Positions 45,820 to 56,020 of a stretch of DNA of 64,000 nt are shown here, one piece after another; position 1 is the stretch's first letter; every line of letters begins with the position of its first letter. The stretch is from Adenophora triphylla var. japonica (Eukaryota > Streptophyta > Magnoliopsida > Asterales > Campanulaceae), in contig JAFEMH010000750.1 of NCBI GenBank assembly GCA_022495995.1, positions 186,001 through 250,000 of the forward strand, written 5' to 3'. The notes under the pieces were generated by a model. That model was not told the DNA's origin. It did no database searches and was given only the letters and a program-made list of their open reading frames with translations. Position numbers and translations under genes: made by a program.

Positions 45820-46516
45820 TATCCACTTGTGCTTGACCTTGTTGAGTCAACCCATCATAGAAAGCTTGATTTAAGAGGGCTAAAGGAAACCCGTGATGAG
45901 GACATTGGACCAACAACATCTTGAATCTATCCCAAGCTTCATGAAATGCTTCACCCGGCTCTTGATTGAAAGACATTATCTTGGACCTCAAATCGGATGT
46001 CTTCTGATGAGAATAGAACTTTGCCATGAACTTGTTGTAAACATCCGTCCAAGTGTTTAGAGAGGCTGGAGCAAGTGCCATAAACCATGTCTTGGCAGCA
46101 TCTTTCAGTGTATAAGCAAAGCACCTCATTCTCAACTGCTCTTCGGTTAGTTGCCCCAATGGAAAACCTTGCACTGTGCTATAGAATTCTCTCATAAAGG
46201 TGATTGGGTCTTCCGATGCCATCCCATGGAATGAAGGGAGCATGTTGAAATGAAGGTTCTTCAACTCATAACTCCTTGCTGCTTGTGGGAGCACGATGCA
46301 CGATGGTGATGGTTCAATTACCGGTCGGGCAAAATCACCCATCATTTGTGGTTCCGCCATTTTAACTTCTTCTTCAGAATCAGAATTCTCGGACTGTTCA
46401 GAGTAAACCGAATCACTTTCTGTATCACTTGGTTTCGGGTGCTTTCTCTTGTTGATGCGATGAATGTTGTGGTCAATTGGTAACAAATCTGGTTGTAGCG
46501 ACCTACGACCAAACAT
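45788..46516 (-). CDS. Gag of element I
   Basis: 242 codons: an acidic N-terminus (DSEEEVKMAEPQ), then YELKNLHFNMLPSFHGM, MREFYSTVQGFPLGQL, EEQLRMRCFAYTLKDAAKTW, LNTWTDVYNKFMAKFYSHQ, and GEAFHEAWDRFKMLLVQCP with FYDGLTQQGQ. This is the gag domain of Athila-like gypsy elements. It stops near the Athila-typical DNAAGG, where protease and RT would normally follow, and is replaced by the next ORF. Confidence 0.85.
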   Translation of the reverse strand: MFGRRSLQPDLLPIDHNIHRINKRKHPKPSDTESDSVYSEQSENSDSEEEVKMAEPQMMGDFARPVIEPSPSCIVLPQAARSYELKNLHFNMLPSFHGMASEDPITFMREFYSTVQGFPLGQLTEEQLRMRCFAYTLKDAAKTWFMALAPASLNTWTDVYNKFMAKFYSHQKTSDLRSKIMSFNQEPGEAFHEAWDRFKMLLVQCPHHGFPLALLNQAFYDGLTQQGQAQVDNAAGGAMGER

Positions 46517-46613
46517 TCAAATCTGCAACACCAAGTTAAAACAGAACAACAAATATATATACAAAAGACTATTCACAATAGCAAATAATTAAATCAACTT
46601 TAAATTTAACGAG

Positions 46614-46631
46614 TCCCCGACAACGGCGCCA
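46614..46631 (-). promoter_or_regulatory. Primer-binding site of element I
   Basis: The minus strand reads TGGCGCCGTTGTCGGGGA, 5 bases from the LTR. One base differs from the TGGCGCCGTTGCCGGGGA site typical of Athila-type elements, complementary to tRNA-Asp (family knowledge). Confidence 0.82.
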
Positions 46632-46636
46632 AATTT

Positions 46637-48029
46637 TGACGAGTGTCAAAACGTCAAAATAAAATTTCCGACTCAAACTACCTACAATTGATTTGTAGAT
46701 AGGGTAAGTAGGGTCGAACCACCGAGACACGTATTTAAAGTGTATAAAATTATTGCTATGAAAAAGATTTTTTAAAGTGATAGAATTTGTTGGTTTCGAT
46801 CAAAATAAAGCTTTAGAAAAATTAACTAGAATTGTTATAAAATGAAGTTTCAATATTACGGAGAAAATTCCCGGAATTGGCTTCACAATTATGCTCAACT
46901 TTCACTATTCATCAATCAAAGAATACTTGGGGTTTTGTTCTTACAAAAGTATGATTGGGACACTTTGGCGGGTGATTTGCAATCAAGTGCTCCCAATTAA
47001 TCTATTCCCTTGGCTCGTTCATAGATTAATTAGGAACCCAATTAGAACTTAAGAACAATACAAGAAAAAACCACAATTCTTGTGAATCTTTTGGCGGGGA
47101 TTCAATGAATTGTTACTATCAAGTCAAGTCTAATTTCAATTATGAATTTGGCGATTCACAATTGAAATTCCATATAATTCAAGAACAATTATGTGATCAA
47201 GATAAATATTCTAAAATTCAATTAAAAGCAACTTGATAATTCCAAGTAATACAATGATATTGATAAAAAGTAAAACTCAAAACATAATTGTTACCTCCAA
47301 TTCCAAGAACAAAGAAGCTTAGCTATCCATGGAAAATAAAGAACACCCAAGAAATTGTTGATGAAGAAGCTATGGAGAGATGATGATTAAAAAAATTAAA
47401 AACTAAAAACCAATAATAATATAGTAATTGTCTTCCCCCAATAATAACCCACGTCTGCTATTAATTCCTTAAGTTATAAAAACCTAACAGCCACAATTAA
47501 TTATCCCACATTACTCTATATCCGCTCCAATCCGCCTTGAATCCGTTCACCAATCGCCTCGTGGGCGGTCGCCCACATCCCCCTTGAGCGGTCGCCCAAG
47601 ACGACAAAAAGATATTGCTTCAAAACAAATGCTCATGCGCGGCCGCCCACAGATCCTTGTGCGACCGCCCACATCACCAGAAACATGTGGCCATTTTCTT
47701 CCCTTTCTTCCGGCCCAGTATCACACCACTTGGCCCAACTGCCTTGCCAGCCATCTGCTTCCTTTGGCCCAATGATGATTGCCTTGGCCTTTTGCTGCTG
47801 CCTTCTTATTTTGTACCACTTAATATTCGATTCATCCCCCAATTACACCATCGCCTTTTTTGATCCTTGATTAATTCACGAAATGCTCTTGAATTTCCTC
47901 AACTATTCACTTGAACCACTAAAACTAAAAGAACACTAAAAACAACTATTAGAACACACAAAACTCAAGGATTAAGCAAATAATAAGTTCATAAAGTAGT
48001 CAATGGATGAGTGTAAAACTCACTCATCA
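46637..48029 (-). repeat. 5' LTR of element I
   Basis: 1393 bp, near-identical to the other copy, including the motif cluster at about 47563-47673. It ends CACTCATCA, next to the taagg duplication. Confidence 0.92.
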
Positions 48030-48034
48030 TAAGG

Positions 48035-48588
48035 CCAAGTGCGCGTAGTGTGCAAGCAGTCTATCTTCTTTTTCTGAGTAAAATAGAAATTTTTATGTGT
48101 CTTAAAAGTATGATGCATGCAAAAAATGATTTTTTTTTTTTTTTGAAAATCCTTTTTTTTGAAAATCTTTTTTTTTTGAAAATTTTTTTTTGAATTTTTT
48201 TTTTTGAATTTTTTTTTGAATTTTTTTTTTAAAGCAAATAAACACATAAGCACATAGGCACATAAATTCAAACAGTTAAGAAAATGATTCCGACAGTCAA
48301 AATATCGATTCTTCCGGGACAGTCAAAACAACACGAAATGTGCAAAACCAACACATACACACACAGTACAAATGGTTTCAAATGCCGGGACGGAAGTTTG
48401 ATCCACAAAAGCTTTTCTTTTTTTTCTTTTTTTTTTTAAAAAAAAACAATGATACCGGTACGTGACTTTGTTAGACCATAATTTATCCCAATCTCCGGGT
48501 TAGGGAGCTATACAGGAAACTTAATGGTTTCCACTTATATACCAAATACCATTTTTTTTTTAAAAAAAAAATAAAGCTTATTTTTACG
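48035..48588 (-). other. Leader of element G, PBS-proximal part
   Basis: Starts CCAAGTGCGCGTAGTGTG, like the leader of J at about 33380. Contains poly-T/A tracts (48128-48240, 48415-48440, 48550-48570) and no gene. Confidence 0.6.
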
Positions 48589-48606
48589 TCCCCAGCAGAG
48601 TCGCCA
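48589..48606 (-). promoter_or_regulatory. Primer-binding site of element G
   Basis: On the minus strand, TGGCGACTCTGCTGGGGA follows the LTR after one base. It has the form of the tRNA-Arg-type primer sites reported for Ogre/Tat elements; the tRNA identity is from memory of the family. It fixes the minus orientation of G. Confidence 0.7.
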
Positions 48607-48607
48607 C

Positions 48608-50315
48608 TGTGATGAATGTGCCCCGCCGCGATTTTTCTTTTGAAAATCATTAAAAAAAACGGGAGTCGCCACGCCATTTTTATTTTAAGGGCCAAAACTT
48701 TGAAAAATGCCCAAGATTAGAGATTTGGGTTCGGAGGCCACGTTACACTCCGGGAAGAACGTTAGGGTTCACCCGGAATACCTCGTAAAACGAGTCTTCC
48801 TAATTTGAAACCATTTGTGTGTGTGTGTGTGTGTATTTCTTTTTAGTTAAAATAAGTGCAAACTGAGAGAACTAAAAATATAGAACTCTTTGTAAGACAT
48901 TAAACAAGTCTCATGATTTTTGGTATGATTTTAGGGTTGAGTTTTGGTACTCAAAAGACTCCTTGAAGTTGAAAGTCAATTCTGCCAGAATGAAAAAGAC
49001 AGTGGACACTTGATTTTAAAATGGATTTAAGAGTTTTAAAAATTCAGAATCTGAGGAAAGTCAGAGAATGAAAGTTGTTCAAAACATCTTAAATAAGGTG
49101 ACTGAAAAATATTTTTATGATTGGAGATGATTTGATGGACCAAAACCTTCTGGACATCACAGATGTGAAATCTGGATTTCCAGAGACTGCTAAACTGACT
49201 TTTGGAAAATAATTTGAAAAATGGAGTTATACTCACGTAAAAAAATAAAGTAAAAATATGTCTGGAATTCTATGGATGTTGGTTACAAAAAGTATTTTGT
49301 AGTCAACACCAAATTCCAAGTTTTTCTATGTCCAAAAAATTAGACAATGGACAGAGGTCTTAGAGAAAGGCTACTGGACAACAACATTCTCAAGAAGGAA
49401 AATGTGATTTAAAGGGGGTTTGCATCCATGCTTTGTCCCCATTTCCTTAGGCTTTGATTAGTGATCACTAGACATGTTTAGTGGTGATCTACTATATCAA
49501 GCCATCCTTAGGGTACATTAGGACTTAAAGCACTTCATTTGCTTGGGATGGGGGAGATTTAACTTGAAATCAAGATTTTATGTATGAAAATTGATCTTTA
49601 GGTTAAGAAAATGTTTTCAAGAAAATAAAAAACAATTTGGAAGGAATATTGATCCTTATAGAAGATCATCCATGGAGATGAACTTTCATGGTGGTCCTCT
49701 TGAATCTAGGGCAAAAACAAGTTACATCTTTGAAGTATGAGATGCATGCATGGATGAGGGAGGTTTAAGGTAAGGAGAAGGAGGGTTTACCAATGGTGGT
49801 ATCCTATCTTCCTTGTGTTTGTGTTTGAGACTTGAATTTAGTGAGTGTTTGGTGAGTGAGATTTGGGAAAATGATTAAGAAAAAGGTGGCAATTCAAAAG
49901 AATTCCCACTGTTTTCTACAATATTTTCGCCAAGGTGCTGTGTGAGTGAGTTGTTGTTCATGGTTTTTCTGAGACTGAGGGGCTTTATTTATAGGCCTCT
50001 GAAAATTTCATTTCCATCCGCGCGGATATGTATGTAAGCGTGCACTGTTCATTAAATGCTGCTCCAGGCTTTGGACAAGGGGAATATTTTATTTAAAAAC
50101 TCAATCAGCTGTTGTTTTATAGCTTACCCATTTCGGGTTTTTACCTTTTGTAAGATTCTTTACCATGCTTAACTCCAAATAGCAATCCCCAACTTACCCT
50201 TGCTTTGTTAGAAAAGTTAGGTTTTGTTAGAAAAGTTAAGGTTTAGGTTAAGAATGTGAAGGCTTTCGTTAGTTTTCTAACGAAAATACTGACAACTCAA
50301 ATTGGAGCACTTACA
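48608..50315 (-). repeat. 5' LTR of element G (intact)
   Basis: A 1708-bp LTR, TG...CA, adjoining a primer-binding site at its inner edge (48589-48606). It contains a GT microsatellite near 48818. By eye it differs only at scattered positions from the left copy over the shared part, indicating a fairly recent insertion. Confidence 0.88.
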
Positions 50316-50320
50316 GGTAG

Positions 50321-50983
50321 TTCGGCGATTTAGGGTTTGCCGAGGGTGGTATAGTGTGGCGGTTTAGGGTTTGCCTAGGGTGAGGTAGTTCGGCGGTTTA
50401 AGGTTTGCCGAGGGTGGGGTAGTTTGGCGGTTTAGGGTTTACCGAGGGTGTTTGAAGGAGATGTAGAGGGTTTCGGCTGGTGGGTTTGCCGAGGGGTTTG
50501 AAGAAGGTGAGATGGTTTCGGCCGGTGGGTTTTGCCGAGGGGTTTGAAGGAGGTAAAGAGGGTTTCGGCCGATGAGTTTTGTCGAGGGGTTTGAAGGAGG
50601 TGGAGGGGGTATCGGCTGGTAGGGTTTTCCGAATGTGAGTAGGGCGGCGGTTGGGTTTGCCGAGGGTAGAGGTGGCAGCAAGGGTAGGTCGTGAAAGAGG
50701 TTTCGGCCAATAGGTATTGTCGATTGGGATGGGAAAGGGTTTTGTTTTATGGCAGCAGTAGGGTTTTGCCAATGGTAGTGGTCCGAATGTGGTGGTGGGA
50801 GAAGGTACGGCTGGTGGGTGGCGGAAGCTGTGGGGTGAAGGGGTGGGGCGGCTTGAGGGGTTTTGTCGAGGGTGTTTTGGAAGGTGGATGAGGGTGAGGT
50901 TTTGATGGTGGGGCGGCTTTAGGGTTTTGCAGCTAGGGGTTTAGCGGAGAAGTCCTATTATAGATCTTATTGCTCTGATACCA
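50321..50983 (-). other. Element K interior, 5' part, with imperfect repeats and PBS
   Basis: Repeats of two kinds: GGCGGTTTAGGGTTT-GCCGAGGGTGG (50330-50450) and GGGTTTCGGC-GGGTTTGCCGAGGGG (50460-50620). Minus-strand frames read as Pro/Lys/Thr-rich repeats (FKPLGKP, LHLLQTPS) and may be a degenerate protein, but similarity across frames points to simple repeat expansion. The PBS is at 50972-50983 (tRNA-Met type). Confidence 0.6.
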
Positions 50984-51264
50984 TATTAGAATGAAGGAGA
51001 GAGAGAGACGACGTCAATCATACAAGGTAGAGAGGAATAATATGAAAGACTCAATTTTATTATGTTACTAGAGGTACATATTTATAGGGTTTATAAAGAG
51101 TTAAAATCTTATTCTAATACAAAGATTTACCTATTATAAATACATTAGAAAGATTGAGTTACCTATTCTAAATACATTAGAATATTTAGAGTCATATTCT
51201 AATACAAACAATATATACTTGATAATATAGAATATAATATTATGACAATATTATATTCCTAATA
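50984..51264 (-). repeat. 5' LTR of element K (281 bp)
   Basis: Bounded by TATTAG and CTAATA. AT-rich, with minus-strand CTATAAATATG at about 51084, a likely TATA box. Its outer end abuts exon 4 of the MYB-CC gene. Confidence 0.72.
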
Positions 51265-51471
51265 TCTTCTATCTTAAATCCTGTCGTCGTAAGAGGAAGG
51301 GAGAATTCTTCAGATGTAGATATGTATCGGCTGGTCCAATATTTTTGAAAATAGTGTATAAATTTATAAAATTCATTTTCAGAAAAATTCCGGTATCTAG
51401 AACACAAGATAACAATGGTTATATTGAAATTTAAATATAAGTATTTAGCATTATAACCTGCAAGTGACTTT

Positions 51472-52292
51472 CAGGGCTGGTCCTGTGGTAAATGTGGCCC
51501 TAGGCCAAGAATTTGGCGAGGGCTCTCATTTTTTTTTATCCCCAATTGTAGATGATCAATAGCATTGAAAATGATAATTGTTAATAATTTATTTTAGTTA
51601 ATTATAAGTAATTTAAAGAAATATTGCAATAAAATTTTAATGATAATTACAAAATAGTCTTACAATTATAAAGATAATTGCAAATTATATTTAAACAAAA
51701 ACAATTCAAGAAAGTTTATTGTGGAACAAATGCCAAAAGAATAGAGAAAAAAATGTAAAATTGAGAAGAAAAATAGGAACTAAGAATCAAACCTTGGTGG
51801 AATAAACTTACAGTTGAGCTACTGACCACAAGTACAATATAGCACACTTCCTATAAAATAAAATGTGACCCTAATTATTACTCCCTCCGTCCCAGATCAA
51901 GAGTCCTACTTTCCTTTTTGGTCCGTCCCAGACCAAGAGTCCCTTTCCTTAAATGGAAAGTTTTCCATATATTTATACCCTTATCATTTCCATATATTTA
52001 CAAAAAAACCATTACTATTCCTCCCACTCATTCTCTCTCCTATTAAATATTATTAACTTTTACATTCTCTCTCTTATTCCCTACCACACATTTAACTTTT
52101 ACATTCTCTCTCCTATTCCCTACCACACATTTAACTTTTACATTCTCTCTCCTAAAATTTTCTATCCACTTTAAAAAAAATTCTTAAGAAGCGTGAAATC
52201 CCCCCCCGATGACCCTTGGTCTGGGACGGAGGGAGTAGTATATATTTGAAGGTCCTAGGCAATAGCACTTGCCTTGTTTTAGGGCGGGCCTG
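51472..52292. mobile_element. Non-autonomous hAT element in exon 3 of the MYB-CC gene
   Basis: It starts CAGGGCTGGTCCTG and ends GGGCGGGCCTG, imperfect inverted termini of hAT type, with a perfect 8-bp duplication gtgacttt (51464-51471 and 52293-52300). No transposase. It is 821 bp, of which 355 bp are a nested Stowaway MITE. Removing it with one duplication restores ...AAAAGTCACTTGCAG|GT, i.e. K-S-H-L-Q and a splice donor. Confidence 0.93.
51881..52235. mobile_element. Stowaway MITE nested in the hAT element
   Basis: Inverted termini CTCCCTCCGTCCCAGA and TCTGGGACGGAGGGAG, flanked by TA (51879-51880 and 52236-52237). The interior has three repeats of CATTCTCTCTCCTATTCCC type. No coding capacity. 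Confidence 0.93.
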
Positions 52293-52363
52293 GTGACTTT
52301 TAACATGAAAGATGGTCAAGCCATCATAATTCATTAGCCTAAGGATTTCCTTTGGTGTTGCCT

Positions 52364-53409
52364 CTGTAGTATACCAACATATATACATAATCCTCATCAA
52401 ACTTAGTTACACCATTAGGTGGAGAAAAACAAAAGTTAATGACAAAACAGGATCCAAAGTTTTGGGGATTTACAAATTGGGGTTCCATGATTCAATTTCA
52501 TTATGCAAACATTTATCAACTTCTTTTTTAACGGGGACTATTGGTTAGTTTGAAATTTGTATTACCTTAGAAAGGAATAAATGAACTTTATAAACGTCTA
52601 CCAGTTCAATTTTAAATAAATCAATATTAAAGTATACCAATTTTAAAATAAAGTAAAAACTATCATCTATATACAGATTAAATCAATTTTAAAGGTCTAC
52701 CAGTTAATGTACATTGATTACTTACAAAATTTTTATTCACATTTAACATATTAAAATTCAAAAATAATTTTTTAATAAATATAATCAATTAATTACTTTA
52801 TTAAGTATTATAAATATTAGGTATTGTTCTATTTTTCAAAATAATATAATAATTATAATACAGAAAGTTACTAACCAAATTAAGAAAAAAACACATTTTA
52901 TTATAACTATTAGTAGAGTCAAGGTTTTAATTACACAAAATATCTTGGTATCAATCACATTTAATTCACGAACTGAAAGATAACTATTTAGGGGCTGTTT
53001 TGTGATGCCGATTTGAACTGGGGATTTTGTTTAACGATTCTTGATTTTAGGGTTTTGAATTTGAAGAAGAAAAAGGCTGGTGGGAAATTTGGGAATCAAT
53101 AACTCAGCTAGGGGAATGGACAAGAAAGGGGTTGGAAAAAAAAACCCTCATATTGATGAAATTTTGCAACATTTGACACAAATTAATAAAATTGAAACAT
53201 CGAATCCCAATTTGTGAAGAGCCAAGGACTGTAAACCCCATATCCCAGATTAATAACCCATATTAACCCATTTGAGATCAAAATCCCACCAAAACCCACG
53301 CTTAAACGGACAAGACGAAAACTCAATCCTCCGTTACATCTAATTTCAAAACCCAAAAAAGCGCTCTTCTTCTCTCTCAAATCAGTGCGAATCAATTTTC
53401 CATACCAAA
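52364..53409 (-). other. Part of MYB-CC intron 2, no gene recognised
   Basis: AT-rich to about 52980. After that a moderately GC-richer stretch with an ORF of 76 codons (53183-53413, minus) that has no recognisable domain. Confidence 0.5.
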
Positions 53410-53700
53410 TCAAACCCTACATCTCATGACTACAGAAGGAGGAGGTGGAACAACTAGGGCACGGAGAAGTAGAAGGAGGAAGCTGTAATATTCTGAAGCA
53501 ATTGGAGCAGTAGGAGGGCGGCCGTTGAAATCAAGTGAGAAGAAGATACTTGAGAGGTCGTCGTTATCAATGGAGTGAGAGCGAGAATTAGGGGTAACAG
53601 AGCGCCTAGAAGACGAAGACGAAGGCGTCTTGGAGCGAACGGCATGACCGCCGCCGGTGACGAGTGTTATTACCACCAGTCGCAGGGGGAGGATGTCCAT
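53410..53700 (-). CDS. Hypothetical 96-codon ORF in MYB-CC intron 2
   Basis: MDILPLRLVVITLVTGGGHA, then a Ser/Arg-rich part (SKTPSSSSSRRSVTPNSRS) and SIDNDDLSSIFFSLDFNG. The first ~20 residues are hydrophobic, like a signal peptide. The composition is more gene-like than the surroundings, so it may be an exon of another gene carried here. I do not recognise it. Confidence 0.3.
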   Translation of the reverse strand: MDILPLRLVVITLVTGGGHAVRSKTPSSSSSRRSVTPNSRSHSIDNDDLSSIFFSLDFNGRPPTAPIASEYYSFLLLLLRALVVPPPPSVVMRCRV

Positions 53701-53869
53701 GTCCGTGAGGAATGTGACCGCACAGTCGAAGAAGAAATCATTTGGATTGTCATAATTCTAGAGAGAGAAAGTTTTGTAGAGTTCGTATTGAGTTTTCCAG
53801 AAATTGAATTGGCAGAGACTGAATTAATTATTATTATTATAAAATAGCTGATTTACTTTTAGAGAATCT

Positions 53870-55395
53870 ATAGTATAAAATAGTATAAATGGTCCCATAG
53901 CAATTGGTATAGGACCTGTCAATATCATATACTACCTCGGTCAACTGACAAGTTTGACTTAGAAATAAATGCAAATCTAATCATCCTATTGAAATTTTAA
54001 AAATTGTTATTGATAAATAAATAATTTTTTTATCAATAACAATTTTTAAAATTTCAATAGGATGATTAGATTTGCATTTATTTCTAAGTCAAACTTGTCA
54101 ATTTTCGGTCAATGAGACGTTTAGATTGGGACGGAGGGAGTACAAAGCTATAAGCCACTTAATTGGTTCTATAGCAATTGGTATAGGACCTGACAACATC
54201 ATATACAAAGCTATAAGCCCCTTAGTTGGTCCTATAGCAACTGGTATAGGACCTGACAACATCATATACAAAGCTATAAGCCCCTTAGTTGCATAATTCA
54301 AAGGAGTGTTGAAACTTTGATGCTAGCTTGTGAAACTAAATCAATTTTGACGAGATTGATTTCTCCAATCAAGACTTTTTTACTCAGAATTTTTGATTTT
54401 TTTGATGAATAATTGATGTTCGTTCCGTCTGAATTTTATTTACTTTTCATCACTTTCTTTGTTACTCATCTCTACCCGTCTTTGTAAATCAAGTTGCAGG
54501 TCCTATATCACTTGCTATATGACCATTCAAAGTTATAAGCCCTTTAATTGGTCCTATAGCAATTGGTATAGGACCTGGCAACCTCATATAAAAAGCTATA
54601 AGCCCTTTAATTGTTCCTATAGCAATGGGTATAGGATCTGCCAATATCATATACAAAGATATAAGCCCTTTAATTGATCCTATAGCAATTGTTATAGGAT
54701 CTGTCAATATCATATACAAAGCTATAAGACATTTGAATGATCCTATAGCAATTGGTATAGGATCTGTCAATATCATATACAAAGCTATAAGCCCTTTAAT
54801 TGGTCCTATAGCAACTGGTATAGGACCTGGCAACATCATATACAAAGCAATAAGACCTTTGAATGATCCCATAGAAATTGGTATAAGACCTGTCAATATC
54901 ATATACAAATCTATAAGCCACTTAATTGGTCCTATAGTAATTTGTATAGGACGTGACAACATCATATACAAAGCTATAAGCCCCTTAAATATAGCAATTG
55001 GTATAGGACCTGACAACATCATATACAAAGCTATAAGCCCTTTAATTGGTCCTATAGCAATGGGTATAGGACCTGGCAACATCATATACAAAATTATAAG
55101 CCCTTTAATTGTTCCTATAGCAATGGGTATAGGACCTGCCAACATCATATACAAAACTATAAGCCCTTTAATTGGTCCTATAGCAATTGGTATAGGACCT
55201 GCCAACATCATATACAAAGCAATAAGAACTTTGAATGGTCCTATAGCAACTGATATAGGACCTGGCAACATCATATACAAAGCTATAAGCCCTTTAATTG
55301 GTCTTATAGCAACTGGTATAGGACCTGACAACATCATATACAAAGATATAAGCCCTTTAATTGGTCCTATAGCAACTGGTATAGGACCAACAATA
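53870..55395. repeat. Tandem repeat, 60-bp class, about 20 units
   Basis: Unit: AAGCCCTTTAATTGGTCCTA, TAGCAATTGGTATAGGACCT, GACAACATCATATACAAAGC, TATA. Units at 53870-53929, 54142-54297 and 54500-55395, with a 200-bp gap at 54298-54499 and the MITE between the first units. Each unit contains the inverted pair GGTCCTATA...TATAGGACC. Some units have deletions (54985). A fading tail continues to about 55580. Because the unit length is near a multiple of 3 and stop-free, it produces 259- and 284-codon frames on both strands that are not genes. Confidence 0.93.
53932..54140. mobile_element. Stowaway MITE with a perfect 72-bp hairpin
   Basis: Termini CTACCTCGGTC and GGGACGGAGGGAG, with TA on both sides. 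Inside, 53946-54017 and 54029-54100 are exact reverse complements (72 of 72 bases by my reading), separated by an 11-bp loop. It is inserted within a unit of the tandem repeat (CATA-TA-CAAAGC). Confidence 0.9.
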
Positions 55396-55399
55396 AAAT

Positions 55400-56020
55400 G
55401 TTAAAACACTAATAAGAGATCTTATAGTAACAGGTATAAGACCTATTATTAGTCATACACAAATTGTAAGAATAATAACACCTGGTCTTATACCATCAAA
55501 AACTACATAAACAACAACATTAATAAGAGGTCTTATAGCAAAAGGTATAAGACCTGCTATAAGTCATCTACAACATCATAAACAACAACATACCTTATAT
55601 CTATAAAATCACTTGATGTTCTTATACAACAGTACCAACAATAGATTCATTGAAATTAAATTGATTGAACCTATTAACAACATATAATCTTGGTATAGGA
55701 GACACCAACCCAATGAGTCTTGGCCATTTGGTAACCGAGTCCCCAATTTGGTAGAAACTGAATAATGATATTGTCCGTTGATAAACTTATCGGCCATAGG
55801 TCACAAAAGGAGCAGGAATTGCTTCCCGCCAGGATCTTACACTGAGTAACACCATGAGCAAATTGCTGCAGTGACTGCCGTCTCTCTCCTGCTGGCTTTT
55901 CTGCATACACCCCGTAGTTAACTGGGCACAAAAGAGAACCATGAAGGTCTCTCAAGATGATCCCCGTCATCAACAGACACTAATATGTGTCTTTTGTAAA
56001 ATATAGCATGTAAAAGGTCA
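55400..56020 (-). other. Tail of the tandem repeat and 3' flank of the basic-protein exons
   Basis: To about 55580 weak copies of the GGTCTTATA-GGTATAAGACC word. 55674-55973 holds a 99-codon minus frame without recognised domain, directly downstream of a stop codon at 56021, so likely 3' untranslated sequence. Confidence 0.4.

Larger units (their letters stand above)
42109..48029 (-). mobile_element. Element I: non-autonomous Athila-like LTR element (5.9 kb)
   Basis: Two LTRs of about 1.39 kb (42109-43500 and 46637-48029), differing by about a dozen bases by eye, so young. Flanked by taagg on both sides (42104-42108 and 48030-48034). LTR ends form an extended inverted repeat, TGACGAGTG...CACTCATCA. 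The PBS (46614-46631) and polypurine tract (next to 43500) set minus orientation. The interior encodes gag, a second protein domain and a coiled-coil/polyQ ORF, but no protease, RT or integrase, so it must be mobilised by a related autonomous element. Confidence 0.92.
3768..50315 (-). mobile_element. Element G: Tat-type Ty3/gypsy element inserted in K
   Basis: The element begins TGTGATGAATG (3768) and ends ACTTACA (50315), flanked by ggtag at 3763-3767 and 50316-50320, a perfect 5-bp duplication. The right LTR is intact (48608-50315, 1708 bp). The left LTR is broken: 3768-4674, then element H, then 36811-37028, after which LTR sequence stops and gag-polyprotein sequence begins. Relative to the right LTR, everything beyond about 49735 plus all of pol is missing on the left, so a large deletion removed pol and part of the 3' LTR. 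The interior (37029-42108 and 48030-48607) encodes gag and an acidic extension on the minus strand. Element I is inserted in the leader. Confidence 0.88.
3331..51264 (-). mobile_element. Element K: small copia-like LTR element without pol, host of the nested stack
   Basis: A complete LTR lies at 50984-51264 and a 5'-truncated-in-plus copy at 3331-3532. Both end CCTAATA on the plus strand. Next to the intact LTR, GCTCTGATACCA (50972-50983) is the reverse complement of the initiator-tRNA-Met primer site TGGTATCAGAGC, so the element reads minus. Next to the other LTR, minus-strand CATCTTGCGGGGCA is a plausible polypurine tract. Without the inserted 46.5-kb element, K's interior is only about 0.9 kb (3533-3762 and 50321-50983), with no gag or pol: a TRIM/LARD-like non-autonomous element. 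The LTR termini TATTAG...CTAATA are unusual because they are not TG...CA. No target duplication can be scored because one LTR is truncated. Confidence 0.7.

Noticed and set aside
50398..50772. 124-codon Pro/Lys-rich ORF as a gene
   Set aside because: Similar repeat peptides appear in three frames, indicating DNA-level repeat expansion inside element K.
54489..55404. Overlapping 259- and 284-codon ORFs on opposite strands
   Set aside because: Both are translations of the 60-bp-class tandem repeat. The repeated peptides only mirror the repeat.
55674..55973. 99-codon minus-strand ORF
   Set aside because: Lies just past a well-supported stop codon; no recognised domain and no splice support.
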